From the NCBI GenBank assembly GCA_013399015.1, contig VWZX01006714.1, positions 496,001-560,000 of the forward strand: a stretch of DNA of 64,000 bases, in the 5' to 3' direction. The translations under genes were made by a program, and so were the position numbers. The notes below the pieces were generated by a model. It made no database searches and was not told the origin of the DNA. It was given only the letters and a program-made list of their open reading frames with translations. Each line of letters starts with the position of its first letter. Position 1 is the stretch's first letter. Source of the stretch: Galbula dea (taxonomy: Eukaryota; Chordata; Aves; Piciformes; Galbulidae). Below, piece after piece: positions 12,165-22,735 of this stretch.

Positions 12165-15100
12165 CAGGGAGCCCTGGATGTTCACCTTCTCCCTTTGCCC
12201 TCATTGCTCTCCTGCAGCCTTCAGAAAGGAGGCTGGTAGTGGTAATCAGCTGAATTAATTAGCTGTTGGTGACAGAGAGGGCTCAGCCTGTCTCTTAGGG
12301 TGGGAAGAAGTGAGCTGGGGCAGGGTGCATGGTGGGGGTAAGATCATCTGCCCTGCTCCTGCCCTGGCCAGAGTTTGGTCCCCATTCCATGATACATGTG
12401 GAGGGGATAGATTCAGTCATGGAGTGGAGACACAGGCTGAACTGTTCTCACTGCCTTGGTGCTGGGCTCTCATTTTGGCTCCTGATAGCAGCCTGTGCCT
12501 TATTTATGGACTCACATCTCCCCGACTCCTCTCCCTCTGGCAGTGTCATGCCAACAGCCCTGATCCAAGCACCCCACAGCCTCCCAATCACTCATAGATC
12601 ACCACTGATAACCATGCTCCTCTGCTGTGTATTTGGCAGCTGAATCCCCTTCCCCCCCTCCCCACCTTGCCCTCCCTATCTGTGGTGCTGGGGAATGATG
12701 TATGAAATCCAGGTCGGTTTGATTCATACCAGTTGTGTTCACCTTGCAGAACAGGCTGTCACCAAAAATAATAAAGCTCCTTGTTTTAATGCCCAGAGAG
12801 GCTGTTGGATGGGCAGCAGGATGGGTTTAGATCCTCTTCCAAGGAAAGAGGTGCTTGGGAGGAAGATGGATTGCAAGTCACAAGGTAGCTGCACCAACAG
12901 TAAATAATAATTAGAGCTGTGTTTGGAGGCTGTGGTGAGGAGCAGGGTCCTGTCATGCTATGTGTGGCACTGGTGCTCAGCAAGGGCCACATCCTGACCC
13001 CCTGACCAGAAGGTCTAAATGGATGTTGTGAAGAGCAGGAGGTTGCCAGTGAGTGATGAAGTGACCTGTCCCTTGTCACCCAGGAGGAAAGGTGGCAAGG
13101 TCCTGGATGCTGGGGCTTGCCAGCTAGTTCGTGTAAGGATGCTGGCCAGGGTTGCTGCAGTTTATCATCCCTTATATCCAAGGAGCTTTACCAGGAGAGG
13201 CAAAACCTTGCTGGGCAACAGCTTACTCTTAGATATCACAAAGTCCATCACTTGGACTTTGAATTTTTGTCATGCTACAGCATAGCCAACTTTCAGGAGG
13301 TGGTTTCTTTGGAGTAAATGCAACAGCACAGGGTATCCAAGGACTACTTTCTCACTGTAGCCTCATCTCTGTCTTTTCTGGGCAACATCTCAGGTCATGA
13401 TGCCCATCTCTGCTTAGCATCAGACCTGCCTGGTGCCTACAGCCTGCTCTGAACTCAGCCTTTTGGTCCTTCTCCCTCAGGATGCTCTGCTGTCTCCTGC
13501 TGTTGGGGTAGTGACGCCCAAAGCTTTGTCTTCCTCCATGCCCTCCAGCAGCCTGCACATGCACACAGCACCGAGGCAAAAAGTATTAATGGGGGGAAAA
13601 GTTAACCACGTTTATTGAACTGCAAAAGAGGTTGTTTTTATATCCCTTTATTGGAATATAAAGACAGCTTTTATAACCTTTTAAAGGGGCATAAAAGCAG
13701 CTTGGAGACTAGAAAGCTCGCTCCAGTCGAAGGCAGGCAAAAAGAGAGAGGGAAGGAAGAAGAGCAAACATCTGCTGTGCCCTGAGGTCAGAAGTAACCA
13801 AGGGGATGCTGGATGGGGATGCTGGGACCTCAGGTCCAACCTGGTTGTGGTGTCTCCTGTCTCAGGGAGGTTTGGAGCCCTCGCTGCTGTTAGCAGCCCT
13901 GGCTCTGGGCTTTGACACATTCTTCTTTTCAGCGACTGCAAAGCTGGTTCCTCAGACCCCTCATGGGAGGGGTAGGTGTCATGCTTAATGAGCTTAACCT
14001 CTTTTATTTCATTTGCCTACCTGCTCTTCTGTGGATAAATACTGTGTTGGCTTCATTCCTCCTGGAACGAGGGAGGAGGCAGTTTCTAAAGGTCTCGCTT
14101 TGAGGCTGGAGGGAAAGTTTGCTCTGCAGACTGCTCCAGCCTCTCTCTTGGCATCCAGCCTCTCCAGTGAGACTCTGAGGTGGGCCAGCTCACAAACCTG
14201 GTGACCCAGGTGGTGTTGGTTAATTTGGGATGTGTTTGCATCTGGGGCTGACACACTCATGGATAATGTGACCTCTTGTCTGCACTGCTGCATCCTGAGG
14301 CAGGTACAGGGATGTGCTGTTACCTCCCTGCTCCTCCATGGCATGGGATTTGCTGCCTCCTTGCTCATCCCATCCAACAGGTCCACCTGCAGTTGAAAGC
14401 AGCATCTTCAAAGCCAGGAGGAAGCTCCTTCCACCTCTTCCATGGCTCCTAGACAGTGGTCCAAAAGCTTTTGGTGTTGCAGGGGGTTACAGCCAGACCA
14501 CCTTATGATGGCATGCTCCTCTCAGGATGGAGATGGGTTTTCTTCATCTGGGTGTGGCTGTTCCTGCAGGGGCAGGTCTGGTGTGACATTAAAAGAGGAG
14601 AGTGACCTTTCCATGGGTCTCCAGCTCAGGAGAGGGAAATGCTGAGCCAGCGAGGCACATTGTGAATATGGATAGGTTGTGAGTCTTGGTTATCCCTATG
14701 CCATCTCCCAAGTAATAAGCTTCCAGAGCTAATGCTGTAGGGCCAGAGAGAGGACAGGAACAGGAGCAGCTGCTTCTAATTTCACTTCCTGGGGAGGGAG
14801 GCAATGCTGACAGCACCCTGCATTCTCTGCACAGATTTTTCATCATTATAGGCAGAAATGCCAGAGCAGTGACAGGTATTAATGCAGTTCACGCCAGGAG
14901 AAAATCTTCTTCCCATCAGACTCCATGTGCAGCAAGAGGGCAGTGCCATTTGTAGCCCTAGGGAGGGTAGGTTTGAAAGGTGATGTGTTTTTTACCCAGG
15001 AAGTTTTATGCCAAGACAAAGTTTGATTTGGAGAAAGGGCACCTGAAACCATCCCACTGGGGGTTGTAGGATCACTCCCTGCCCATGCCACAGACCGAGC

Positions 15101-15965
15101 TGCTTTTGCAGCAGGGCTGGGAATTAGCTTGGATTTTGGTGTAACTCAAATTATCCTTCAGATGTCTCTGTAGGGTGTCCTTGCCCTACGAGGCAGGTTT
15201 TGGGAGCTGGGCTCCCAGCCTGTCCCCAGCCCTACCCTGCAGCAATACTATGAGCTTTGCAGACACACCCTGGAGAGGGCTGCACTTCCTTGCACCCCTC
15301 AGCCTCCTTTTATTTGCTTATCCCACTAAATATTCATCAGTAACATTTAAGACAAAGGAAAGAGATAATTACAAGGGGAGAGGGTTTTTTTTGCAGTATT
15401 AAAGGTTAACAGAATTCTTGGCATTTGTGCCTTGTCGATCTCCATATAATTATGCTCATTTCCCAGAATTCAGAGGCGACTGTGCCTGTTAACACTCCAG
15501 GATGGTACCCCGGGAATTAAATTTATGAGCTCATTTCTCAAAATCTTCAGATTCAAACCAAGCATCTTGCTTAATGGCATGACCATTATTAATATTATTC
15601 TTGGGTGCAGAGCTCTCTGAGGGTCAGAGGACCAGTGGCAAAGCTAGAGCAGCTGCAGGCAGGCAGCAGCGTGCTCAGTTTCTGTTGCTGAGGAGCACTT
15701 GAGTAGTTTCATGACCTCAGTGCCTTGCAAAAGGAGACTGGAGGTTGGCTAAACATGGACCCTGCAAAGGTGCAGGTGTAGCAATGTGAAGTAGAGCTGA
15801 AGCAGCCCCTTTCTGGCTATGGCTGGTGGGGAATCAGAAAGTAAAGTTTGCATCTTGCTGCCTTGCTTTTGCAGGTGACTGATCCAGGTCCAAAGGCAGC
15901 TGCAGGCAACAGACAAACCAGTGTCTCCAGAGAGCTGGCCCTCTAAAGGGTTATCTGATACTTAG
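12165..15965. other. No recognised gene; AT-rich candidate regulatory blocks
   Basis: No coding exon or RNA gene is supported. Two AT-rich, non-repeat blocks stand out. One at about 13570-13700 has GTTTATTGAACTGC, TTTTATAACC and GCATAAAAGC. The other at about 15300-15600 has several TAATTA/ATTAAT-like words. They resemble the composition of conserved non-coding elements near developmental genes, but conservation cannot be judged from one sequence. Confidence 0.35.
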
Positions 15966-16046
15966 AGAATCACAGAAGGGTAGGGGCTAGAGGGGATCTC
16001 TGAAGATCATCTCGTCTAACCCTCAACACCCCCAAATTGTGGATAA
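15966..16046 (-). mobile_element. CR1 LINE fragment (3' tip)
   Basis: Reverse-complement CR1 terminus: GAATCACAGAAGGGTAGGGG, then GGGATCTCTGAAGATCATC and CTAACCC. Only about 80 bases are recognisable. It is diverged and probably old. Confidence 0.7.
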
Positions 16047-16742
16047 AAATTTTTTTGGGGGGAGGAAACTTCTTTCCCTATGCAAGATGACCATGCTGGA
16101 GCTCCCAGATGTCCATGGTGGGACCCGAGGTGTGGCTGGCTTTGCTTTTCAGCCTAGTCAGCTGCTTTTTGCTTTGCTTTGCTTTTCCTGACCAGACTCC
16201 CTGCTGGTAAAACCCTGAGTGGATGGAGTTGTAGAGCAGTGGGTTAATGTCAGACACTTCTCCAGTGTTATTAGATGGCTAATGGCATGGTTTTATCTGC
16301 TGTCGTCAGCTGTCACTGGCACCTGATTTACGCTGATCAAGCCATGGGTGTGGAGCAAGCATAACAGATGCCTTTTGAGGTGTTAATATAGCAACATCAC
16401 CTCACAACAATGCAACAAGGAACAGATTTATATAAAACCAATATTGATTTGCACCAAGGATCAATCTCAGTTCATAACTCTCACTATGCCAGTGTGGCTC
16501 AGCATCTCATCAATAACGTTCACTTTTTTTTCCTCTTAACTCCCTCTATAGATGTTTAAGGCTGCATGTATGGAGGTGTCACCTCATAAATACACATGTG
16601 GGGCTGACTGGGTTGCTCTGAAAGGCTCCAGCACTGAGAAGGGAAAGGCAGGGCTTGGGGAGTGCTTGGCATCCCTTCCTGAGCCTGTGTCCAAGCCACC
16701 GTGTTGCTTGGCCCAGCTGTGAAGTACATCAGAGCATCCTGA
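16047..16742. other. No recognised gene; candidate conserved block
   Basis: The part at about 16230-16460 is AT-rich and non-repetitive, with homeodomain-like words (TTATTAGATGGCTAATGG). It could be a regulatory element. I see nothing else. Confidence 0.35.
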
Positions 16743-16976
16743 ACTAAAGGAGGTTTAGGCTGGATAGAGGGAGGAAATCTTTCACATTGAGGGTGGTGAA
16801 ACACTGGCCCAGGTTGCCCAGAGAGGTGGGAGATGTCCCCTACCTGGAATCATTCCAGGTCAAGTTATATGGGACTCTGAGCAACCTGATCTAGTTGTAG
16901 GTGTCCCCGGTGACTTCAGGGGGGCTGGACTAGAAGATCTCTAAAGGTCCCTTCCAACTCTAACCATTCTAGGATG
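16743..16976 (+). mobile_element. CR1 LINE fragment (second subgroup)
   Basis: Ends in ACTAGAAGATCTCTAAAGG, TCCCTTCCAACTC and ACCATTCTAGGA. The upstream part reads AGGTTTAGGCTGG and GTTGCCCAGAGAGG. The wording of the 3' UTR (GCAACCTGATCTAG) differs from the abundant type and matches the copies at 40451 and, in reverse, 34385 and 63152. At least two CR1 subfamilies are therefore present. Confidence 0.9.
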
Positions 16977-19900
16977 CTGTTGTGTCTCTCTGCATATACT
17001 TGGGATGGCAATTGCTATAGGAGTGATTTGGCAGCTGGGGATGAAGCTTTCTTCCTGCCCAGGCCACCTCCCTGTTCCTCAGGTGGTACCTCCTGGATTC
17101 CCTTTTGAGGTGTTGCAGGGAGGGAAATCCTTTACTGGCTTCAACTTTGAAGCACCAGCCTGGGACAGGCTTTTCCACTCCTTTTGGAGGGTGGGTGGTC
17201 CTCCAATCCCATGGCTTGGGGTGCCCTGGAAAGAGTTAATTTTTGCCTGAAAAATCCCCAGGCTCAGAGGAGGGAGTGCCAAACCCATGCCCAGCAGGTT
17301 TAGGGTTTGTTTTTTAAGGGGCAAGCAAAATGTTCCTTTTTATGACCAAGTGCAGGCAGCAGGGCAGCAGATCCCAGAGTGGCTTTAGGGGAAGGCTCCC
17401 AAAAGTCCACTTTATTCTCATTTAAAAGGATGGTTACTGTAAATTTATATAAATGCCACTTAAATATTAATAGCATCTTTAGCAGGAGATTAATGGGGTC
17501 TCCTGAGTTGGTTTTTTTAGGTACCCTGAAAGGGATGCTGGTGGTCATTGCCTGCCTCAAGCCTAAGGGGCTGGGTAGCCATGAGGATGCTTCTTGCATT
17601 CAGAAAACTGGCCTAGAAAAGTCCCTGAACAGGCAATTTCTCCTGGAATGCCTTTGGGGTGAGAAGGGCTCAAAATGGCTGGAGCCAAGTAAGGCTCTCA
17701 ATCATTGTTTCTTAATTGGGGCCACCATTAACGAAGGGGATAAATGAGTCAGTGGAGCCCAAGGTCCTTTGTGCCTACAGTGAATGGTTGTAGACATTGA
17801 GGGCTCAGTAGTTATGCAGGAAAAGCTCCCTGGGCCTGGTGTGTCATTCACCTGACTAATGCCAAGAAAATGAAGCCCTTTTTTGCCACTCTGGGCTTGT
17901 TGGAGAATAATGTGATATGTGAGAGCACAAAAAGGGTTATGAAATGGTGTTTTCATTTTGAAGGAAGGAAAATGGCTCGAGCATAAATTATGTTTCTGAT
18001 CATATTTGGCAATTTCAGATTAAAACTAAAGTTCCACTGTGGGGTTATCGATTGCCATCTATCAGCTTCCTCAAAAGGGGAGAAAAGAATTAAAAGCCAA
18101 AAATCTGGCTGTACAAATTGCCTGGCTACAACCTACTTAGTGAGAGTAATTTGTAATTTTTTCCAAGAATGATTTCTTTCAGTGGAAGGTGATGTAAATA
18201 TTGTGTGTATACAGGTTTGTAGGCAGGTATAAAGGCCCAGGTTGGACAGGAGGATCTATAAACCATCCCTGGAAGCAGCTACAAGCAAAAAGAGGTGCTA
18301 GGAGTGTGCCAGATATTTCTGAGAAAGCTGGGGTGGGGAAAGGAGCAAACATGTTGTTTTACCTGATAGAGAAACTCTACCTGCAGTTTTGCATCTGGTT
18401 ATCAGCCTTTGGGGCCACTCAAATCTGCTTAGGCTTGGTTTAGCTCAAAAAGCCTGAGTTTGAGGTGGTGTTTCCTGGAAGGCTCCCAAGCTCTTGCAGC
18501 ATGCTCTGGGAAGTACTGTCCTGGGCCAAATGCCACAGTTCTTGCCCAGGGACATTTCTTTTGGAGTGATTTGCTCTCTGCTCTGTCTGCAAGACTCCCC
18601 AGCCCCAGTTACCACCTCTCTGGTTGCTCCCATAGACATGATCCTCTGCAAAACAAACCCCCCAGGCTCCTGCTCCTTCTAACCTCTTCCCCATCCATGG
18701 TTTTGGCATCTTCCCTGCCAGCTACCAACTCCCCAGGGAAAATTCCTTCCCTTGCCTCCATCCCTGCTGCTGCTGCTGCTGCTCCTCTTCCCAAAGCAGT
18801 CCACAGAGATGCTTGTGCTCCCCTGTTTGTGGTCTCTGCCAGGAGAGGGGAGCCTTTAGCCTTGCTGGAAAGAAGGAGGTTGTGGAGAGAGATATGGAGA
18901 TAAATATGTACCTAGAGAGTGCCTGTGTTTTGCACGTTCTGTTTGTCTGCTGCCTGTTGCTTGCAAAAAAGAGAACACACACAAAAAAAGACTTTAAGAA
19001 GGAAGAAAGGGAAGAAGCTGAAAGCAAGAGGCTGTGTTTCGTGCTCGGGTAGGGGCTGCTTTGCAAGCAGCTTAGCCTGAGTACGGCAGACTCTTCTTCT
19101 GCTGTGGTCAAAACCCACCGAAGGAAGAAAGCCTCTCTCATCCCCAGAGGAGCCTACAAAGCTCTCTTTCTCTGCCTGCTGAACCTTCACAGCTGGACTC
19201 AGTTGCTGGCTCCTCTGCTGCTGGAGCAACTGAATTATTTAAAGGAACCTTGATTTGGTTTTCTCTTTGCTGTTTTTGTGGGTTGTGTTTATTGTCTTAT
19301 AGATATTTTTACAGTCTGAAGCAATTACAGCTGTCAGAAAAGAGATGAGCTGTGACAGGCTGATTTATATGTACGATGGATGTATGCAAGAGAGGGAGAG
19401 CTGGAGACGAGGAGATAGACCAGGGATTCTGCTGGGCTTTAGTATGCAGGAGCTGGCAATGCTGGATTTGAATTCCTTGGGATTTTCAAAGCAAGCTGAT
19501 GATCTCCTAACAATGGACTAAATTCAGCCCTTGCAGGGGCTGAAGCTGCTCTGCAGGTCACGTTCTGCCCCAACCTCACATGTTTTCGACTGGGGCAGGT
19601 GTTTTCTCTTGTGTTTTAAGATGCTCCTGGCAACCCAGGCCTGAATGCAGTGTTAAAAGGTTAACTGGCTCCGGTTAGTGGAGTCCCTTTGGTTTTGCTG
19701 ACACAGGAGATGGTCTCTGCCCAGCCAGAGGAGCTGCCTCATAACAAGAGCAAGCTCTTGTGTGATGAGCACGGTGATGGTTTGTAGGTCCTGCACATGA
19801 GGCTATTCCTCCAGCAGCAAACAGGTAGCAGGGTCCCCATCCTGCCAGGGGTGCTTGGATGTTGCAGCAACCAGCATCTTGTATTCCTCACCAACTTGTG

Positions 19901-20749
19901 CACTCCAGTGCAATACCCTATACAAGGAGCTTCAGCTGATGGTTTTACTTTGTGCAGTTAGATTTCAGAGATCCCCTCCCATGCTGTTTGTTGGCCCAAA
20001 GGTTCTGCTGAAGGCAGGCATTTACCCCACCCCTGCCAGACTGGCCAGGGGCAGAGTGAGCTGCAGAGATTAAACTCCTGCAGGGAGGAACGAGAAAGAA
20101 GTAAGGGAGATGCAGGACTTGAGGCAGCATGGTCCCAGCAGTGCTGAGTTTGAAGAGCAGAGAGCCTGCAGAAGAGGAAGAAGTCAAGAGACTTGCAAAG
20201 CAATCCCCTTCTTATCCAACCATCAGCACACACAATAATAATAAAGCTTTATTTGATGGAGTGTTTCCTCTGCCCGGCACAGCTCATAATGTTTTAGAGA
20301 TTAAATAGCACAGTTAGTGAATTAAGCAGTAGTTTACAGGGGATTCAGAGACTCCAGGGATTAGTAACGGGCTATGGATCCTTTCACATCTAGGTCACCA
20401 GTTTGAATCCTGCTCAGGTTGGCAGCAATGGCAAGAAAAGCAGAAAAAAAAAACCCCAGCCCATAAATTGATGCTGGGCAGTAGCTGTGGAGCACGAGGT
20501 GGGGGATGGAGGGAGGGAGGACTTTTGGATAAGGTCCCATGTTGCAGAGAATCCATCAGGAATGGAGGGGGCCTGGTTTCCCCTGACCAGCTCAGAGTCG
20601 GGGCTGCTAGGGGTGCAGCACCCCAAAAGTTACAGCTCAGCTGCTGCCTCTGCACTTGCTTGGTGGTTCCAGGACTTTGTGCTCTCAGGATATGGCTCCC
20701 CAGCTCCTTTTAGCAGCAAGAGACTGTGCCTGGAAATATTAATGTGTTT
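16977..20749. other. No recognised gene; AT-rich candidate regulatory blocks upstream of promoter
   Basis: I see no CR1 here. AT-rich, non-repeat blocks lie at about 17395-17500, 17935-18170 and 20225-20350. A (CTG)n run of 20 bases is at 18764-18783. None of the short frames has a recognisable domain. Being next to the promoter, these blocks are the best local candidates for enhancers, without proof. Confidence 0.35.
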
Positions 20750-21286
20750 AGCCGCTAGCGGAGGGAAGGAGGAATTGCTAGGCATAAGCAAATGTGATAT
20801 TTGTTAAATTATGAGCTGATAAAAAGTACGTGGGGACCGTGCTCACGGCTGGGGAGGACTTTGCCGCTTGAGCTCATGCTGTGTGTCTATGAGGTGCAAG
20901 GGACCAGGAGGGGCATGCTCCTGCCTTTTCTCATCACCACCTGCCTGACTTTGGAGGGGGGAATATTGTCCCGTGCCTCAGTTTCCCCTCCTGCGTAGTG
21001 GCTTTGCCACCTGGGGAGGGGATGGTGCGGAGGGAGAGGAGGGTAAATGTCAGAGGTAGTGCGGTGCTGGCTGCTGGGTGGAGGTAAGCGCCGTGGGGAA
21101 GCGAGGGGAAGGGGCTGCAGGGGTCCTGACATCCTATCCCTGGAGGAACGCGGTGCGTCGGGGGTTAAAGTGGGTGTCCTTAGCCCGGGCTGGCGTGTGA
21201 AGTACGCACCAGAAGCTCCGTTCCCCCTCCCTGTGTGTGTGTGCGGGGCTGTGCCGGGGGTGCGGGAGCCAAAGTGCCGGTCAGTG

Positions 21287-21408
21287 ATGGAGCCGCTGCC
21301 ATGACAACCCCTGGAAATCAGCCTCCGCGCCGCCCAGGGATGCTGCTACCGGCCGGAGCTGGGATGCTGCTGCTGCCGCCGCTGCCTCGCCCGTCCTCCC
21401 ATCGCTGA
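21287..21408 (+). other. Two overlapping upstream ORFs in the presumed 5' UTR
   Basis: An ATG at 21287 opens a 5-codon frame that stops at 21302-21304. Its stop overlaps a second ATG at 21301 (sequence CCATGAC). The second frame runs 35 codons to the TGA at 21406-21408 and is rich in Pro, Leu and Arg. If the transcript starts upstream of 21287, these would reduce or regulate initiation at the main start. Whether they are transcribed is not known. Confidence 0.4.
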
Positions 21409-21856
21409 GGACAGCTCGGGGGGCTCCAGCACCCCGACATCATCCCTGCATCCCGGCGTGCTGCCATTCCTCTCATCCTGCATCCCAGCATCCTGGACCA
21501 ACCCGCCTTTGGGACCCGTCAGCGGGGCTGGAGGAGGAGAGAGACTGCTGGGCACCTCGGAGCCCTTTGCCCGCTGTGCCTTCCTGCGTCTGGACCCGTT
21601 TGCTAGCTCGCTCCGGGGGGTGTTGTTTTTCTGTTGGTTTTTACTCGTTTTTTTCTGGACTCGGGACAAGTGTGCGGGAGCAGGGTGCAGCCGGGCAGCA
21701 TCCTCCCGGCATCTCCTCGCCCAAGTGAGCCTCGGACTGTTTCCCGGGAAGAGCGGCTCGCCCAGCGTCCAGCACCTTTTGCCACTTCTCCTCCTCTTCC
21801 TCCTCCTCCCCTCCCGTCCTCCTCCCTCACCCAAGGATACTGGGGACTCCCTCCGG

Positions 21857-21910
21857 ATGCCGCTCGGCAGGCTCAGTGCTCGCAGGCTGCCTTGCCCAGG
21901 GCTATTCTGA
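21857..21910 (+). other. Upstream ORF, 17 codons
   Basis: This ATG reads MPLGRLSARRLPCPGLF and then stops. It is the last ATG before the main start at 22073, leaving 162 bases between its stop and that start, which would allow reinitiation. Its -3 base is C (CCGGATGC), a weak context compared with the main start. Confidence 0.4.
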
Positions 21911-22072
21911 TCTCCGTGGAGCTCCACATCGCTCACCCCGGTGGTTTTGCTCCCCTCCTTCCTCTCCCTCCTCATCCCCCCCACCCCCTCTTCCCCACCA
22001 CCACCACTTTTCACTCCCGGTGGCCTTGTCGGGTGTTTTTTTTGCCTGTTGGAAAAGTCCCTGCTGGCCAGG

Positions 22073-22239
22073 ATGGGGGTCGGTGGGTGCTTAGCCCTGC
22101 CTTGGAGGTGCCTAGTCGTCCTCTGTCTCAGGCTGCTCTTCCTTGTGCCCGCAGGAGTGCCCGTGCGCAGCGGAGATGCCACCTTCCCCAAAGCTATGGA
22201 CAACGTGACTGTGCGGCAAGGGGAGAGTGCCACGCTCAG
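22073..22239 (+). CDS. OPCML/NTM: IgLON cell-adhesion protein, first coding exon (OPCML or NTM), partial gene
   Basis: Encodes 55 full codons plus two bases of the next. IgLONs are GPI-anchored neuronal surface proteins with three Ig domains that guide neurite growth and synapse formation through homo- and heterophilic binding. Residues 1-33 are a signal peptide: hydrophobic core at about 13-27 (CLVVLCLRLLFLVPA), cut expected near VRS/GD. The mature start GDATFPKAMDNVTVRQGE is the diagnostic IgLON N-terminus, with an N-glycosylation site NVT at 44-46. The first Ig cysteine would be the first codon of the next exon. The start is ATG in strong context (A at -3, G at +4). The exon ends CTCAG followed by donor GTAGGAG, splitting an Arg codon in phase 2; the frame reaches TAG immediately if unspliced. 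NTM and OPCML share this mature sequence, and I recall this leader type firmly for OPCML and less firmly for NTM, so the paralogue is not settled. No further exon is visible to the right edge. Confidence 0.93.
22120..22154 (+). promoter_or_regulatory. Internal 3' splice acceptor inside the signal-peptide code
   Basis: The bases coding for residues LLFLVPAG form a pyrimidine tract ending in an acceptor: CTGCTCTTCCTTGTGCCCGCAG with AG at 22153-22154. An exon entering here would be 22155-22239 (85 bases). It joins after the first base of Gly28, so an upstream leader exon ending in a phase-1 G restores GVPVRSGD. Known alternative leaders of mammalian NTM and OPCML join at exactly this Gly. This supports a second, upstream 1a promoter outside the window. 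The splice itself is inferred. Confidence 0.7.
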
Positions 22240-22248
22240 GTAGGAGAG
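22240..22248 (+). promoter_or_regulatory. 5' splice donor of first coding exon
   Basis: CAG followed by GTAGGAG fits the vertebrate donor consensus except at +4 to +6, where G, G and A replace the usual A, G and T; +5 is G as expected. The position agrees with the IgLON exon boundary just before the first Ig-domain cysteine. Confidence 0.9.
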
Positions 22249-22686
22249 CTGGAATTCTGTCTTGGGGGTACAGAACTGGGGGGAAGGGGGGCATTGAGGG
22301 GGTCCCGCTGCACGGGGAGGGCAGCCTGTGCCTTCAGAGATATGACTTGGTTTCCCCATGGGGATCATCACGTCGGTTGGCTAGCGAGAGGGAGGTTTGG
22401 ATGTCAGGGGGACCGGGCTTTCGCTCAGCTCCCTCCCTCCCTACAAGTCATCTCTGGGAAAGTTCCTGGGGGATGAAAAAAGGGAGTGCGATTCCCTCTT
22501 GGCTCCTTGCCCTGCAGAGGTGTGAGGCTCCTGCTGTTGGTAGTGATGGCTTTGGGCACTTTGGCTGTGTTTGGTGTGGGTAGACACCCCTCTACTCCTG
22601 GGGTGTAGCCCTTCGTGTGTGTGTTGGAGCACCCCAGCCCGGGGAAAGGGGGAATTGTTGGGATACCTTGCTGGGTTTTGTGCTTT

Positions 22687-22735
22687 CCCCCCCNNNNNNT
22701 CGTGGTTTTTTGGTCCCCCCCCCCCCCCCCCCCCC
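22687..22735. repeat. Poly-C runs flanking a 6-N gap
   Basis: Seven C (22687-22693) lead into six N, then a short unique piece, then a run of 21 C (22715-22735). This lies just downstream of the exon. On the minus strand these are long poly-G runs able to form quadruplex structures, which may explain the assembly failure. The real length of the sequence here is doubtful. Confidence 0.93.

Larger units (their letters stand above)
20750..22420 (+). promoter_or_regulatory. OPCML/NTM: CpG island containing the IgLON promoter and 5' UTR
   Basis: CpG dinucleotides, rare elsewhere in the window, become dense from about 20750 and especially 21020-22300 (for example GCCGCCGCTGCC and CGCGCCGCCC). They fade after about 22420. 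The island surrounds the first coding exon and I see no convincing TATA box near it, so it is most likely a dispersed-start CpG promoter. The transcription start cannot be fixed from sequence. A 5' UTR of several hundred bases is plausible, because the next in-frame stop upstream of the start codon lies outside the exon. Confidence 0.8.

Noticed and set aside
21346..22371. Minus-strand open frame of 341 codons across the CpG island
   Set aside because: It is antisense to the real exon. Its composition (Arg, Gly, Pro, Ser) follows from high GC and few stop codons, and no domain is recognisable.
21634..22476. Plus-strand open frame of 280 codons overlapping the IgLON exon in another frame
   Set aside because: It opens at a TTG, not an ATG, has no recognisable domain and lies in the CpG island, where long chance frames are expected.
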